Counted from the stretch's first letter, positions 8,852 to 17,253 are shown. The stretch is DNA of 64,000 bases from Paraglaciecola sp. MB-3u-78 (GCF_002835935.1 NZ_PJCF01000005.1:496001-560000); one strand, 5' to 3'. Notes: generated by a model not told the origin, from the sequence alone. Program-made: numbers and translations.

Positions 8852-10741
8852 GTGCTTAAATCTTATTCAGTAGCCATTAGTGCTGTTTTATTGCTGGCTG
8901 CCTGTGATCAATCATCAGAACAAAAAAACAGTCAAGCCCATGAAACTAAACCTGCAATGGCAGTAGAACAAGCTTCTGCTGTAACAGACGTCTTAGAGTC
9001 TGAGCGTGTCAACGCTTTCTTCGAACGTACCTTCGAGGATTCAGTTGCCCGTTACCCTGAATTTCTTACTGCGCTTGGGCGTAAAGACCGTGCTGATGAA
9101 TGGAACGACTTATCAGAAGCGTTCGCTAATGAGTCTATGGAGATAACCAAGAAGCAGCTTGTTGAATTGCAGACTTTCGATCGCGATAAGCTTGATAAAG
9201 ATACCAGGCTCAGCTACGACTTATCTGTCAAGTCAATGGAAGAGCAGATTGAAGATTATAAATGGCGTTTGTATAACTACCCAGTCAATCAAATGTTTGG
9301 ACGGCATTCAAGTGTGGTCTCTTTGTTGATTAACCAACATAGAATTGGCGACGTGAAAGATGCAGAGAATTATATCGCGCGTCTAAACGCTGTTCCAAAA
9401 TTATTTGATCAACTTATCGTTAACCTCGAAGCACGAACAGCGGCCAAGATCATTCCGCCAAAATTTGTATTTCCTCACGTGATCCGCGACGCCAATAACA
9501 TTATTAAAGGCGCACCATTTGACGATGGCGAACCAAGTGCATTGCTTGCAGACTTTACCAAGAAATTAAATGCATTGAGCGAAAAAGAAGGCGAAGAAGA
9601 CAGCCAATTAACCGACGATAAAAAAGCCACGTTAATTGATGCAGCCACCTTAGCGTTAAGTGATTCGGTTAAACCAGCATATCAAAAACTTGTTGCTCAC
9701 TTAACCGAGCTCGAAACCAAAGCCACAACTGACGACGGTATTTGGAAATGGAAAGACGGTGATGCTTTTTATAATGTTGCCCTCAAGCGAACCACAACCA
9801 CAGACCTCAGTGCCGACCAAATCCATGAAATTGGATTAAAAGAGGTGGCACGCATTCACAATGAAATGCGCGTTATAAAAGACAAAGTAAATTTTGAAGG
9901 TGACCTAAAAGCATTTATGCAATTTATGCGTGATGATGATCAGTTTTACTACCTCAATACAGCTGAAGGTAAAGCTCGTTACTTAAATGAAGCCACAACT
10001 TTAATTGACGACATGAAGCTTAAGCTAGATGAAATGTTCATCACTAAACCTAAAGCTGATTTAAATGTTAAAGCCGTAGAAGCCTTTCGTGAGCAATCTG
10101 CCGGTAAAGCGTTTTACCAACGCCCATCAGAGGACGGAACACGACCAGGTTTGTATTACGCCAACCTGTACGAAATGAAAGCCATGCCAACTTATCAAAT
10201 GGAAGCCCTTGCTTACCATGAAGGTATTCCGGGACATCACATGCAACTTGCGATTCAACAAGAGTTGGAAGATATTCCTAAGTTCAGAAAGTTCGGTGGT
10301 TACACGGCTTATACCGAAGGCTGGGGACTCTATTCAGAATATCTACCCAAAGAATTTGGTGCCTACCAAGACCCTTACTCAGACTTTGGTCGCTTATCGA
10401 TGGAATTATGGCGTGCAGCTCGGTTAGTGGTGGATACTGGCATACATTCTAAAAAGTGGAGCCGTGAAAAAGGCATTGCTTATTATACCGATAACACACC
10501 GAATGCAGTTTCAGATGGCGTGAAAATGGTAGAACGTCATATTGTCATGCCTTCGCAAGCCACCGCTTACAAAATTGGCATGCTGAAAATTCTTGAGTTA
10601 CGTGCTGACGCCAAAACAAAGTTGGCCGACAAGTTCGATATACGTGAATTTCACGATGAGATCCTTAAGTATGGCCCACTACCACTTAATGTCTTGGAAG
10701 CAAAAGTTGATGCCTGGATTGCATTAAAACTGGCAAGCTAA
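8852..10741 (+). CDS. DUF885-family lipoprotein with metallopeptidase-like motif
   Basis: 629 residues starting at GTG (8852), seven bases after AAGGAAG. The N-terminus is a lipoprotein signal with lipobox LLAAC, so the protein is probably anchored in a cell-envelope membrane facing the periplasm. The body matches the DUF885 family, with the zinc-peptidase-like motif HEGIPGHH near residues 455-463 and the downstream YTEGWGLYSE that supplies a further acidic ligand. Members are regarded as envelope peptidases of uncertain substrate. It is monocistronic: a strong terminator follows at 10766-10797. The family call is firm; the substrate is unknown. Confidence 0.85.
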   Translation: MLKSYSVAISAVLLLAACDQSSEQKNSQAHETKPAMAVEQASAVTDVLESERVNAFFERTFEDSVARYPEFLTALGRKDRADEWNDLSEAFANESMEITKKQLVELQTFDRDKLDKDTRLSYDLSVKSMEEQIEDYKWRLYNYPVNQMFGRHSSVVSLLINQHRIGDVKDAENYIARLNAVPKLFDQLIVNLEARTAAKIIPPKFVFPHVIRDANNIIKGAPFDDGEPSALLADFTKKLNALSEKEGEEDSQLTDDKKATLIDAATLALSDSVKPAYQKLVAHLTELETKATTDDGIWKWKDGDAFYNVALKRTTTTDLSADQIHEIGLKEVARIHNEMRVIKDKVNFEGDLKAFMQFMRDDDQFYYLNTAEGKARYLNEATTLIDDMKLKLDEMFITKPKADLNVKAVEAFREQSAGKAFYQRPSEDGTRPGLYYANLYEMKAMPTYQMEALAYHEGIPGHHMQLAIQQELEDIPKFRKFGGYTAYTEGWGLYSEYLPKEFGAYQDPYSDFGRLSMELWRAARLVVDTGIHSKKWSREKGIAYYTDNTPNAVSDGVKMVERHIVMPSQATAYKIGMLKILELRADAKTKLADKFDIREFHDEILKYGPLPLNVLEAKVDAWIALKLAS

Positions 10742-10765
10742 GGTTAGGCATTCTTTAAAATCTGC

Positions 10766-10797
10766 AAGGATAACAACAATGTTGTTATCCTTTTTTT
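10766..10797 (+). terminator. Rho-independent terminator after the DUF885 gene
   Basis: AAGGATAACAAC pairs perfectly with GTTGTTATCCTT around the three-base loop AAT, followed by seven T. Stem length and T-run make this one of the strongest terminators in the window. Confidence 0.9.
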
Positions 10798-10889
10798 ATG
10801 TCTAGCGAATAAATTATGGCCTTACACTTCTTAAGTGTTTGAATGACAGTGATGTTGGATCAATTGATGTTTTTCATCACTATGCATAG

Positions 10890-10960
10890 GAGTTTTAGAG
10901 GGGGATGGCTTCGCCACAAAGACATGTGAACGCCGCGCGGAACGTCGTTTGAGAGGTAGT
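10890..10960 (+). repeat. Partial, diverged copy of the hairpin repeat
   Basis: In the 324-base gap before the NTF2-like gene, 10928-10943 reads GAACGCCGCGCGGAAC, matching the GC-rich block of copies D and E except for G to A changes placed symmetrically on both sides. GATGGCTTCGCCAC just upstream resembles the TTC-loop hairpins of the same repeat. Apart from the terminator at 10766-10797 nothing else stands out in the gap. Confidence 0.35.
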
Positions 10961-11065
10961 AATAATAAAGTCATTCTAATTGTTGATGTACCGCCAAAAT
11001 CTTTATGTCAGTATTAGTTTTAAAACAAATTAATCAAATAATAATATTCAAGTTTTGGAGACTAT

Positions 11066-11428
11066 ATGAGAATTTTACTGGCTATCTTATTTGGCAGCAT
11101 TTTGTTGGCTAATGCTAGCTACGCAAGCCAATCAGCTGAAGACCAAATTGTCGAAAATGTTCATTCAATGTGGAAAGCCGTAGAGACTAATAATTTAAAA
11201 GCCTATTTAAAGCATATTCACCCCGATTATTCTGTTTTTGGCGAAAGTGATGTGTATTTACATCAAGGTAAAGATAAAGAAGCGATTGATTATGGTGACT
11301 ATTTGGGGCGTGTAGAAGGTGTAAGAACCTTCATGCATCAACCACAAGTGATTATTAGAGGGGATACAGCTTGGATATCGTCTCCTGTAGACGCCATGAT
11401 TGTCACATTACCTAAGGAACCATTATGA
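11066..11428 (+). CDS. Exported NTF2/SnoaL-like protein, probably shortened
   Basis: 120 residues with a signal peptide (MRILLAILFGSILLANASYA). The mature part looks like the start of an NTF2-like (SnoaL/DUF4440) cone fold: VHSMWKAVETNNLKAYLKHIHPDYSVFGE. Family members usually continue through further strands ending near residue 140-150; here the frame ends soon after the GDTAWISSP strand, so the C-terminal strands may be lost. GGAG lies seven bases before the ATG. The stop overlaps the start of the next gene by four bases (ATGA), so the two are translationally coupled. The role is unknown. Confidence 0.6.
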   Translation: MRILLAILFGSILLANASYASQSAEDQIVENVHSMWKAVETNNLKAYLKHIHPDYSVFGESDVYLHQGKDKEAIDYGDYLGRVEGVRTFMHQPQVIIRGDTAWISSPVDAMIVTLPKEPL

Positions 11429-11886
11429 CTGTTAAAGTTACCGTTGATCTAAATCGAAAATTTATCGTTACCGCGGACATCAATACCGTATTCTCCCTTT
11501 TATCTAATGTCCCAGCTTCCGCAGAGCATTTTCCTAAAGTCCACGCAATAACTGCTCTGTCAGACAACTCATATCGATGGGATATGGAAAAGGTCGGTCT
11601 TGGTACCTATTCAATCCAAACCAGTTATGCCTGCCTGTATATTTCTGATAGCGATGCTAAAACGATAGTGTGGACACCTATCAAGGGTGAGGGTAACGGC
11701 ATAGTATCGGGTAGATGGGAATTAACAGAGGTTGCAACCGGTACCAATATTTCGTTTAAAACAAAAGCAGAACTCACGCTACCATTACCTGGATTACTTA
11801 AATTAGCGATTAGCCCTTTGGTTAAATTTGAGTTTTCTGGGATGGTCGACACCTATTTGCGAAATCTAAAAAGCTTATGGGGTTAG
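11425..11886 (+). CDS. SRPBCC (START-like) domain protein
   Basis: 153 residues with no signal peptide. The pattern (FIVTADINTVFSLLSNVPASAEHFP, then GRWELTEVATGTNISFKT and a C-terminal helix ending VDTYLRNLKSLWG) fits the SRPBCC/CoxG/polyketide-cyclase-like ligand-binding fold, a hydrophobic-cavity fold that binds lipids or aromatic ligands. The ATG at 11425 overlaps the end of the NTF2-like gene by four bases, suggesting co-expression. The specific ligand cannot be deduced. Confidence 0.6.
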   Translation: MTVKVTVDLNRKFIVTADINTVFSLLSNVPASAEHFPKVHAITALSDNSYRWDMEKVGLGTYSIQTSYACLYISDSDAKTIVWTPIKGEGNGIVSGRWELTEVATGTNISFKTKAELTLPLPGLLKLAISPLVKFEFSGMVDTYLRNLKSLWG

Positions 11887-12254
11887 TCTCGTTAACCCAT
11901 TGTGGTCATAAAATATCTGAATATCTGGAGTCAGAGTCTGAGGGAACCCCACAAATATAACCCCAGATATACTCTGCCCCCAGATGCCTTGACCCCGCAG
12001 TTTGCACGTTTTTTGCAAACGTAACCCTTTTCGTCCAACAACAATTGATAAAGATCCATCGCAATTCATTCACAATTAAAATAGATGTGTTTGTAGGTAA
12101 CTTGTAATCGTCTTGTTAGGTATGTGTAAACGCATAGAGCCCTAAAACCCTATCAAAATAGACAACATACTTCGTTGAGTGATGCTTGAGCGTAAAATAC
12201 TTAGTGGGCATACTAAATTATTCCTATATAAAAATAATCACTTGAGAATGTTCT
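11887..12254. other. Gene-free stretch before the MFS gene
   Basis: About 370 bases without a credible gene. On the minus strand the part around 11925-12000 contains repeated GGGG-TC/AG words (CTGGGGGCAGAGT, ATCTGGGGTT) of a kind seen next to REP-type transposase genes; no transposase is present. No clear promoter or terminator was recognised. Confidence 0.3.
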
Positions 12255-13550
12255 ATGAATGCGGAAACACGCAGTTATCGACGGTATGTCCTGTTTATAC
12301 TTACCTTGGTATATGTATTCAATTTTGTCGATCGACAGATTCTAGTCATTCTACAGGAGCCGATCAAAGCTGAACTTGGTCTGTCCGATACACAGCTTGG
12401 TTTATTAACCGGTTTTGCCTTCGCTTTATTCTACGTAGTAGTCGGTATTCCAATCGCCCGATGGGCCGATGTCGGTAATCGCCGAAATATTGTCAGTCTG
12501 GCCTTAGTGGTTTGGAGCGGTATGACAGCGGTATCGGGTTTGGCACAAAACTATGTGCAATTGTTACTTGCAAGGATAGGTGTAGGTGTAGGCGAGGCTG
12601 GAGCCAGCCCTCCCTCTCACTCCATGATTTCTGATTATTATGCGCCTGAAGAGCGTGGCGCAGCCATGTCTATTTATAGTATGGGGTTGTATATCGGTAT
12701 TCTGGTTGGCCTGTTATTAGGTGGCTGGTTGGCGGACAAAATTGGATGGCGTATGGCATTTTTTGCTGTGGGCTTACCCGGTATCTTGATGGCCGTAGTA
12801 GTGCGTTTAACGCTCAAAGAGCCTCCTCGCGGTGGCGCTGGCATGGTGTCTGATCCTACTGCTGGCGAGGGGTATACCTTTAAAGAGACACTTAGTTACC
12901 TATGGGGTTCCAAAGCCTTTCGAAATGCCTCTTTTGCTGCCGGATTCTGTGCCTTTGCGGGTTACTCTACATTAACGTTCTTACCCTCTTTCTTAATTCG
13001 CAGCCATGATATGAGTGTCTCGGATGTGGGGTTTTCCTTGGGTCTGATTATTGGTGTTTCAGGTGTGATTGGCGCCCTCAGTGGTGGCTATTTGGCGGAC
13101 AAGTTGGGCAAAAACGATATGCGTTGGTATATGTGGATGCCGGGCATAGGCGTCTTAATTTCGTTGCCTTTTAGTATGTTGGCACTGACCTTAGAATCCC
13201 TGAATGCGGTTTTGGTCTGCATATTTATCAGTAATGTGTTTATGTCCTGTTATCTCGGCCCAACTATCGCGATTGCCCATCATTTGGTCAAACCGTCCAT
13301 GCGTGCCACAACTTCGGCTATCTTGTTCTTTATTCTTAATATAGTGGGCCTCGGTTGTGGACCTGTAGTGACAGGTATGGTCAGTGACTATTTGGCACCC
13401 GAGTACGGCGTAGAATCACTGCGTTATGCATTGATTTTTTCTAGCCTTGTTATTCTGATCGCTGTTGTTCAATATCTTCGCAGTGGCTCAGCTTTACCAA
13501 AACATGCCGATGAGAGAAGCCCAGCGGATGGTGAGCTTACGGGAGCATAG
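12255..13550 (+). CDS. Spinster-like MFS transporter, 3' end supplied by IS66
   Basis: 431 residues with about 12 membrane segments. The sequence VYVFNFVDRQILVILQEPIK, the motif GIPIARWADVGNRRNIVS after helix 2, and GVGVGEAGASPPSHSMISDYY are characteristic of the spinster-type MFS group (Spns-like), which in bacteria includes carriers of diverse or unknown substrates. The last codons lie inside the left end of the IS66 element: the IS begins at 13531, so the final residues (GELTGA) and the stop come from the insertion. Family proteins are 420-450 residues, so only a short hydrophilic tail is probably missing and function may persist. Confidence 0.75.
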   Translation: MNAETRSYRRYVLFILTLVYVFNFVDRQILVILQEPIKAELGLSDTQLGLLTGFAFALFYVVVGIPIARWADVGNRRNIVSLALVVWSGMTAVSGLAQNYVQLLLARIGVGVGEAGASPPSHSMISDYYAPEERGAAMSIYSMGLYIGILVGLLLGGWLADKIGWRMAFFAVGLPGILMAVVVRLTLKEPPRGGAGMVSDPTAGEGYTFKETLSYLWGSKAFRNASFAAGFCAFAGYSTLTFLPSFLIRSHDMSVSDVGFSLGLIIGVSGVIGALSGGYLADKLGKNDMRWYMWMPGIGVLISLPFSMLALTLESLNAVLVCIFISNVFMSCYLGPTIAIAHHLVKPSMRATTSAILFFILNIVGLGCGPVVTGMVSDYLAPEYGVESLRYALIFSSLVILIAVVQYLRSGSALPKHADERSPADGELTGA

Positions 13551-13600
13551 CTTGACCTAGGCAAAAAGCCTACGTCAGCCGATGTTTATTGGGATCGTGC

Positions 13601-15202
13601 TTAGCTATTTTCCTGATAATTCCAGGGTAAGTATTTTTCGGGATGGGCCTTAGCTTGTGCTTGCTCCCGTTGCAGTAGCGTAAAGTAATCCATAACGTTG
13701 ACGCCCGCTTCCATACCGGTTGCTATCATCGAGGTGATGACATCTCCGATTGTCGCGCCCAGTAATGTTTTATGGAACATCGCGTTTTTTCTGTCTCTCA
13801 CTACAATTTTCAGCATCGCTTCGATGCCGTTATTGTCGATTTTTGCACCGGGCACGCTGCAAAACAGGCTCAGTCCTGCATAGTGTTTGATAAAGTATTT
13901 TATCGCTTTGCCTAAGCCACTGTTTTCTTCTACTGTCTCGTTTGCCAAATGGGTTTCACCCCACAATTTAATTTCTGCCATGACGGGCAACGAATGCGTT
14001 TGGTGATATTCAAGCCGTTTGGCTACGCTCAGTTGTTGCTCTTCTACGTGATGTTCGTGTGACCAGATCTCGCCATAGCGCGTTAAAATATGTTCAACTT
14101 CTTCCGGGAAATGGTTGATCACATCAACAAACTGCCGCCTTGCATGGCTGTTACATAACGATCCCATGGTTTCCCTCACCGTCGGGCGGTTGCTGGCAAG
14201 TGCGTCACTCATAATAATGGGCTGTGCACTGGATTGACTGCGGTTTTGTAAGATGCTGTCAATAAATTCACCGGCATGGCCGATATTGGTTTCGAATAAC
14301 ACGATGTGTTGATTGTTCTTCGTGGTAGCGATAACACCCGAGGTATACACACCACTGCGTAGCTGCGTTTTATCACTGTTACGTATTTTTTTCTCAATGG
14401 GCTTAGCATCCAGAATTCGGTGTGTGGTGTCATCAATGGCGTAATGCACGGCATCCGCAGACAGATTTAAAAGGTGGTGAAAGACCGGATAAATGGCATT
14501 GCACACCAGCTCAATCTGGTCAAACACCGTTGATGCGCTGATCTTCACGCCCAACAGCTTTTGAATACTGCTCTGGCGGTAAAAAGGTAACCCCGCGAAG
14601 TACTTGTAGATCGCCATCAAGGCGCACGCGGAATAACCGTATTTTCGGGTCCCCGGGCCCTCTTGCAGTACGTCCGGTGGCAGCTCCGCCGTGAAATAAG
14701 CCCCACATGTATTGCAGCGAACTCGCTCCATCACATGCTGCTCGGGCGTAAACGGACTGTGGCCGGTGATCCGCAAGAAACTGCCTGGCTCGGTTTTATA
14801 TACCTTACCGGTGAGGCATTCTGGGCAATTATCCCCTTTACTGATGGTGGTTAACGGGTGAATAACCACGGTGGGTTTGACCGGCGTAAATCCCTTATCT
14901 GAAGAGGCGCTGGTCTGGCGCTTGTTACCAGGCTTTTGAGGCTTGGCGGGCTTTTGCTTTTTTGGCGTGACATCCGATTGTTTCTCAGATGATTTCTCTA
15001 TTCCCAGCAATTTTCGTAACTTATGAATAGTAACGTTATGATGCGTTAAACGGTCCTGCATACTCGCCAACGTCAGCAACGCATCCAATAACAACTGGCT
15101 GTCTTGCTCACTTAACGCCAGGGTGTTTTCCTTGGCCTCAGTCACGCGGGCTATCAGCGCTTCCAGCGCCTGACCATCAATATCTGTAAAAGGTTTACTC
15201 AC
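13601..15202 (-). CDS. IS66 transposase (TnpC)
   Basis: 533 residues, full length for IS66 transposases. The N-terminal part has coiled-coil character (LHKLRKLLGIE), followed by a basic linker and a zinc-finger-like region with CPECLTGKVY and CNTCGAYF. The DDE core shows AIDDTT, ALASNRPT and a C-terminal GLGKAIKYFIKHYAGLSLF stretch, then DNNGIEAMLKIVVRDRKNAM. It probably catalyses transposition together with the two small upstream genes. No frameshift is visible, so the element may still be active. Confidence 0.9.
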   Translation of the reverse strand: MSKPFTDIDGQALEALIARVTEAKENTLALSEQDSQLLLDALLTLASMQDRLTHHNVTIHKLRKLLGIEKSSEKQSDVTPKKQKPAKPQKPGNKRQTSASSDKGFTPVKPTVVIHPLTTISKGDNCPECLTGKVYKTEPGSFLRITGHSPFTPEQHVMERVRCNTCGAYFTAELPPDVLQEGPGTRKYGYSACALMAIYKYFAGLPFYRQSSIQKLLGVKISASTVFDQIELVCNAIYPVFHHLLNLSADAVHYAIDDTTHRILDAKPIEKKIRNSDKTQLRSGVYTSGVIATTKNNQHIVLFETNIGHAGEFIDSILQNRSQSSAQPIIMSDALASNRPTVRETMGSLCNSHARRQFVDVINHFPEEVEHILTRYGEIWSHEHHVEEQQLSVAKRLEYHQTHSLPVMAEIKLWGETHLANETVEENSGLGKAIKYFIKHYAGLSLFCSVPGAKIDNNGIEAMLKIVVRDRKNAMFHKTLLGATIGDVITSMIATGMEAGVNVMDYFTLLQREQAQAKAHPEKYLPWNYQENS

Positions 15203-15294
15203 TGTTTCGCTTAGCCGTTTGTTGTGTGTGGATAGGAGATTGGCAGGCAGTATGATCTCATTAATTGAAAATACAACCCGCTCATGACGCTCAT

Positions 15295-15633
15295 TTATGT
15301 TGCCGTAAATGATCGCTTAAGATCAGGCTTGACGGGGCTTAGAAGTTGACGCAACTGCCTGGCCTCAAACGGATGAACAGGTGAATTAACGGTGGGCCAG
15401 CATTGAAATTTACCCTTAGATAAACGCTTGGTCATCAACCAAAATCCTGTGCCATCATAGGCGAGCGTGCGGATCATGGTTTTATTGCGATTAATAAACA
15501 CAAATAAGATCCCGCAACGAGGCTCGTGCGTCAGCCTGCTACGGCAAAGCGCCGCTAAACCATCAATCCCCATGCGAAAGTCAGCAGGCTCAGTGGCGAT
15601 CAGGATAGGCGTTTGGGCCGTTAAATGGATCAC
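15295..15633 (-). CDS. IS66 accessory protein TnpB (Orf2)
   Basis: 112 residues, the normal size. Diagnostic motifs are TEPADFRMGIDGLAALCR near the N-terminus and FVFINRNKTMIRTLAYDGTG in the middle, with GFWLMTKRLSKGKFQCWP after it. TnpB is required for IS66 transposition in studied members, but its biochemical role is not settled. It overlaps the upstream tnpA by four bases (15630-15633) and is followed by a 92-base gap before tnpC. Confidence 0.9.
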   Translation of the reverse strand: MIHLTAQTPILIATEPADFRMGIDGLAALCRSRLTHEPRCGILFVFINRNKTMIRTLAYDGTGFWLMTKRLSKGKFQCWPTVNSPVHPFEARQLRQLLSPVKPDLKRSFTAT

Positions 15634-16049
15634 GATCTAACTTCCTGGATCATGGCGACGAGGAAGGCTTGGGAAATATCACCCGAAAGGGTTAATGCTG
15701 CACCATTACACAACCGAAGCTCGACACTGAGATGCTCGTTAGCAACAGGCTCCCTCGCGCCTTGCCCAGGTAAGCGAATAAAATCAGAGGATGTTGGGCT
15801 TGGTTCAACGGCTTCACGCCATTGTTTCAATTGTGTGCCACTGATCCGCAGCATCGCGGTGACTTTACTGGACGAGCAGTGTTCGAGTAGATCAACTGCT
15901 TGTTGGCGCAGTGCTTGTGGGGTTGCAGAACGGCGACTAACCCGGTTTTTTCGCCACAGCTCAAATGCTTCAACGATCTGATTTATTTTTTTAGCGATTG
16001 CCATATTTTCATCTTCAATGAATAAGTTGCAAACATTAAACCAGATCAA
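15630..16049 (-). CDS. IS66 accessory protein TnpA (Orf1)
   Basis: 139 residues, with a helix-turn-helix-like region (TPQALRQQAVDLLEHCSSSKVTAMLRISGTQLKQW) that fits a DNA-binding Orf1. It is the first gene of the IS66 operon and overlaps tnpB by four bases. The first residues (MIWFNVCNLFIEDEN) may be an over-extension; ATG at 16001 (MAIAKKINQIVEAFELW) is an attractive alternative start. Confidence 0.8.
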   Translation of the reverse strand: MIWFNVCNLFIEDENMAIAKKINQIVEAFELWRKNRVSRRSATPQALRQQAVDLLEHCSSSKVTAMLRISGTQLKQWREAVEPSPTSSDFIRLPGQGAREPVANEHLSVELRLCNGAALTLSGDISQAFLVAMIQEVRS

Positions 16050-16084
16050 ATTTACGAAGTTGCGCTATGCTGCCGCAAGCTCAC

Positions 16085-16213
16085 CATTGATAGGGTATTC
16101 TATGACTAACTTGTTATCACCCTTGGTGGTTTTATAGTACGCATGAGCCGTATACGAGGCCCGTACGTACGGTTCTGTGAGAGGGATGAGGCATAAGCCT
16201 CACCCTACTCGAT
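16085..16213 (+). mobile_element. 3' tail of a second group II intron, cut by IS66
   Basis: These 129 bases match the last 129 bases of the complete intron (23414-23542) without a difference: the end of the maturase frame, the domain V hairpin starting GAGCCGTATACGAGG, and domain VI ending CCTACTCGAT. Everything upstream is missing and replaced by the right end of IS66. The base after the intron (16214) is therefore the 3' exon of its lost insertion site. Confidence 0.9.
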
Positions 16214-16262
16214 ATTGAACTAAACAATTACATATACACCCAGTGTAAGAATGACTATACAT

Positions 16263-16493
16263 TTATCGCCTAATTCCAGAGTTTATTTCGGACAATATCA
16301 CGGTGGGAGTTTGTGCAGTAAACCCTGTTTTTTCTGCTTTTTCTAGCTTGCTATTGATGGTTTCAGCTCTTCTTGCTCGATGAATAAGGTCATTGACTAA
16401 TTTTCTTTTATTGGAGTATTCGCCGCTGTCGTTGACCTGCAAGCGCAACCATTCGTCGTTTTTATCTATTAATGAAATACTTTGTCTTGGCAT
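16263..16493 (-). CDS. Orphan ParD-like antitoxin
   Basis: 76 residues: MPRQSISLIDKNDEWLRLQV, then SNKRKLVNDLIHRARRAETI, the ribbon-helix-helix pattern of ParD antitoxins, with a C-terminal toxin-binding tail. In complete systems parE follows directly on the same strand. Here only about 50 bases of non-ParE sequence follow before the 3' end of the truncated group II intron, so the toxin gene is gone. A palindrome AATTG-CTCA-CAATT (16498-16511) lies just upstream of the start and may be the operator. It may still act as an antidote to a toxin encoded elsewhere. Confidence 0.7.
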   Translation of the reverse strand: MPRQSISLIDKNDEWLRLQVNDSGEYSNKRKLVNDLIHRARRAETINSKLEKAEKTGFTAQTPTVILSEINSGIRR

Positions 16494-16599
16494 TTTTAAT
16501 TGCTCACAATTGGCTACTCTGATGTGGTTTTACACCAGAAACGTTAAAGCATCTAATTTAATGCTTTTTGTTGATCGTTGTTGTGATGACTATCGTGTT

Positions 16600-16935
16600 G
16601 GGGCGATAATGCATGCGCTGTGTTTATCTGCATCCCGCGAAGCGTGCTTTTAAGGCATGCGCTGACGCTTACCGCATCTCGATAACTGCTCCTGCGTTAT
16701 TCTACCTTCCAACATCCATGTCGGTCGCATGCGGTTTTTCAATTGGCATCCTTGCCAAATGACTTACTTTTTTTATAAAGTGCGTCCTACACTTTACCTT
16801 TCAGGCCAGCTAAAGCTGTTCCATATTTATCCCGTAAATATGGTCTGCAGCCGCAAAAAATAAGCACAAATTTTTCAGGAAAAAATTTGAACATCCACAG
16901 GATGGCCCGAAGGGTGAAATATAGGACGTATTTCA
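16600..16935. repeat. Dense run of small hairpins with GGA/TCC apical loops
   Basis: Perfect hairpins occur in series: TTGGCA-TCCT-TGCCAA (16743-16758), TAAAGTG-CGTCCTA-CACTTTA (16776-16796), CCATATTTA-TCCCG-TAAATATGG (16821-16843), CAAATTTTT-CAGGA-AAAAATTTG (16867-16889) and TGAAATA-TAGGACG-TATTTCA (16915-16935). Stems are unrelated but the loops keep TCC, or its complement GGA. The first three carry GGA on the minus strand, the last two on the plus strand. No gene is visible from 16494 to 17632 apart from a 21-codon frame at 17539. Confidence 0.7.
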
Positions 16936-17019
16936 TAAAAAGGGCCGCTCGAGGGCAATGCTCTTCATCTGATTATTCGGTAAAGTTAGCGGCTTCAACT
17001 GAGTTCAAAACCTTCAAAG

Positions 17020-17120
17020 TAGTCAATCACACGTCCCTGATGATCGGCACCCAATCTCGACTTCCCTGTCGAGCTGTTCAACTGGGCGAAGCCGTGCTTC
17101 TAAAGAATCCACTTTCACCC
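17020..17120 (-). repeat. Repeat copy A, R module (inverted orientation)
   Basis: On the minus strand this matches the R module of copies B and C: GAATCCACTTT end, GAAGC-ACG-GCTTC hairpin, CTCGAC-AGGGAA-GTCGAG hairpin, and the GTGTGATTGACT end. It is joined directly to an S module at its right, whereas in copy C the R module before S points the other way. Confidence 0.75.
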
Positions 17121-17253
17121 TACTAAATTGAAGTAATAATCGGCGAGCCTTGAGTCGAGGGTAGGTCAAAAAATAAGACAAAAGCATCGGCTTCACCGAC
17201 TAAAAATTTTAGATTACTTTGCTGTTAGTTAATATGGATGGTTTTGTTAATCC
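17119..17253 (+). repeat. Repeat copy A, S module
   Basis: Aligns at roughly 85 percent by eye with 26797-26939: CTACTAAATTGAAGTAATA at the start, GGCGAGCCTTGAGTCGAGGG, a hairpin around CATCGGCTT.ACCGACT, then GCTGTTAGTTAATATGGATG. Both copies are on the same strand. Confidence 0.7.

Larger units (their letters stand above)
13531..16084 (-). mobile_element. IS66-family insertion sequence (2554 bases)
   Basis: Bounded by inverted ends GTGAGCTTACGGGAGCATAGC (13531-13551, 21 bases) and its partner at 16064-16084, which differ at two positions. Between them are the three IS66 genes in the usual order, all on the minus strand. The eight bases next to the two ends (AGCGGATG and CATTGATA) do not match, so the usual target duplication is absent. 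That points to deletion or recombination after insertion: the left flank is the MFS gene and the right flank is the middle of a group II intron. Confidence 0.85.

Noticed and set aside
14209-14854. Alternative frames inside the IS66 transposase gene
   Set aside because: They are shadows of the intact transposase frame.
16600-17200. CRISPR array
   Set aside because: Hairpins differ in stem sequence and spacing, with no constant direct repeat and no cas genes.
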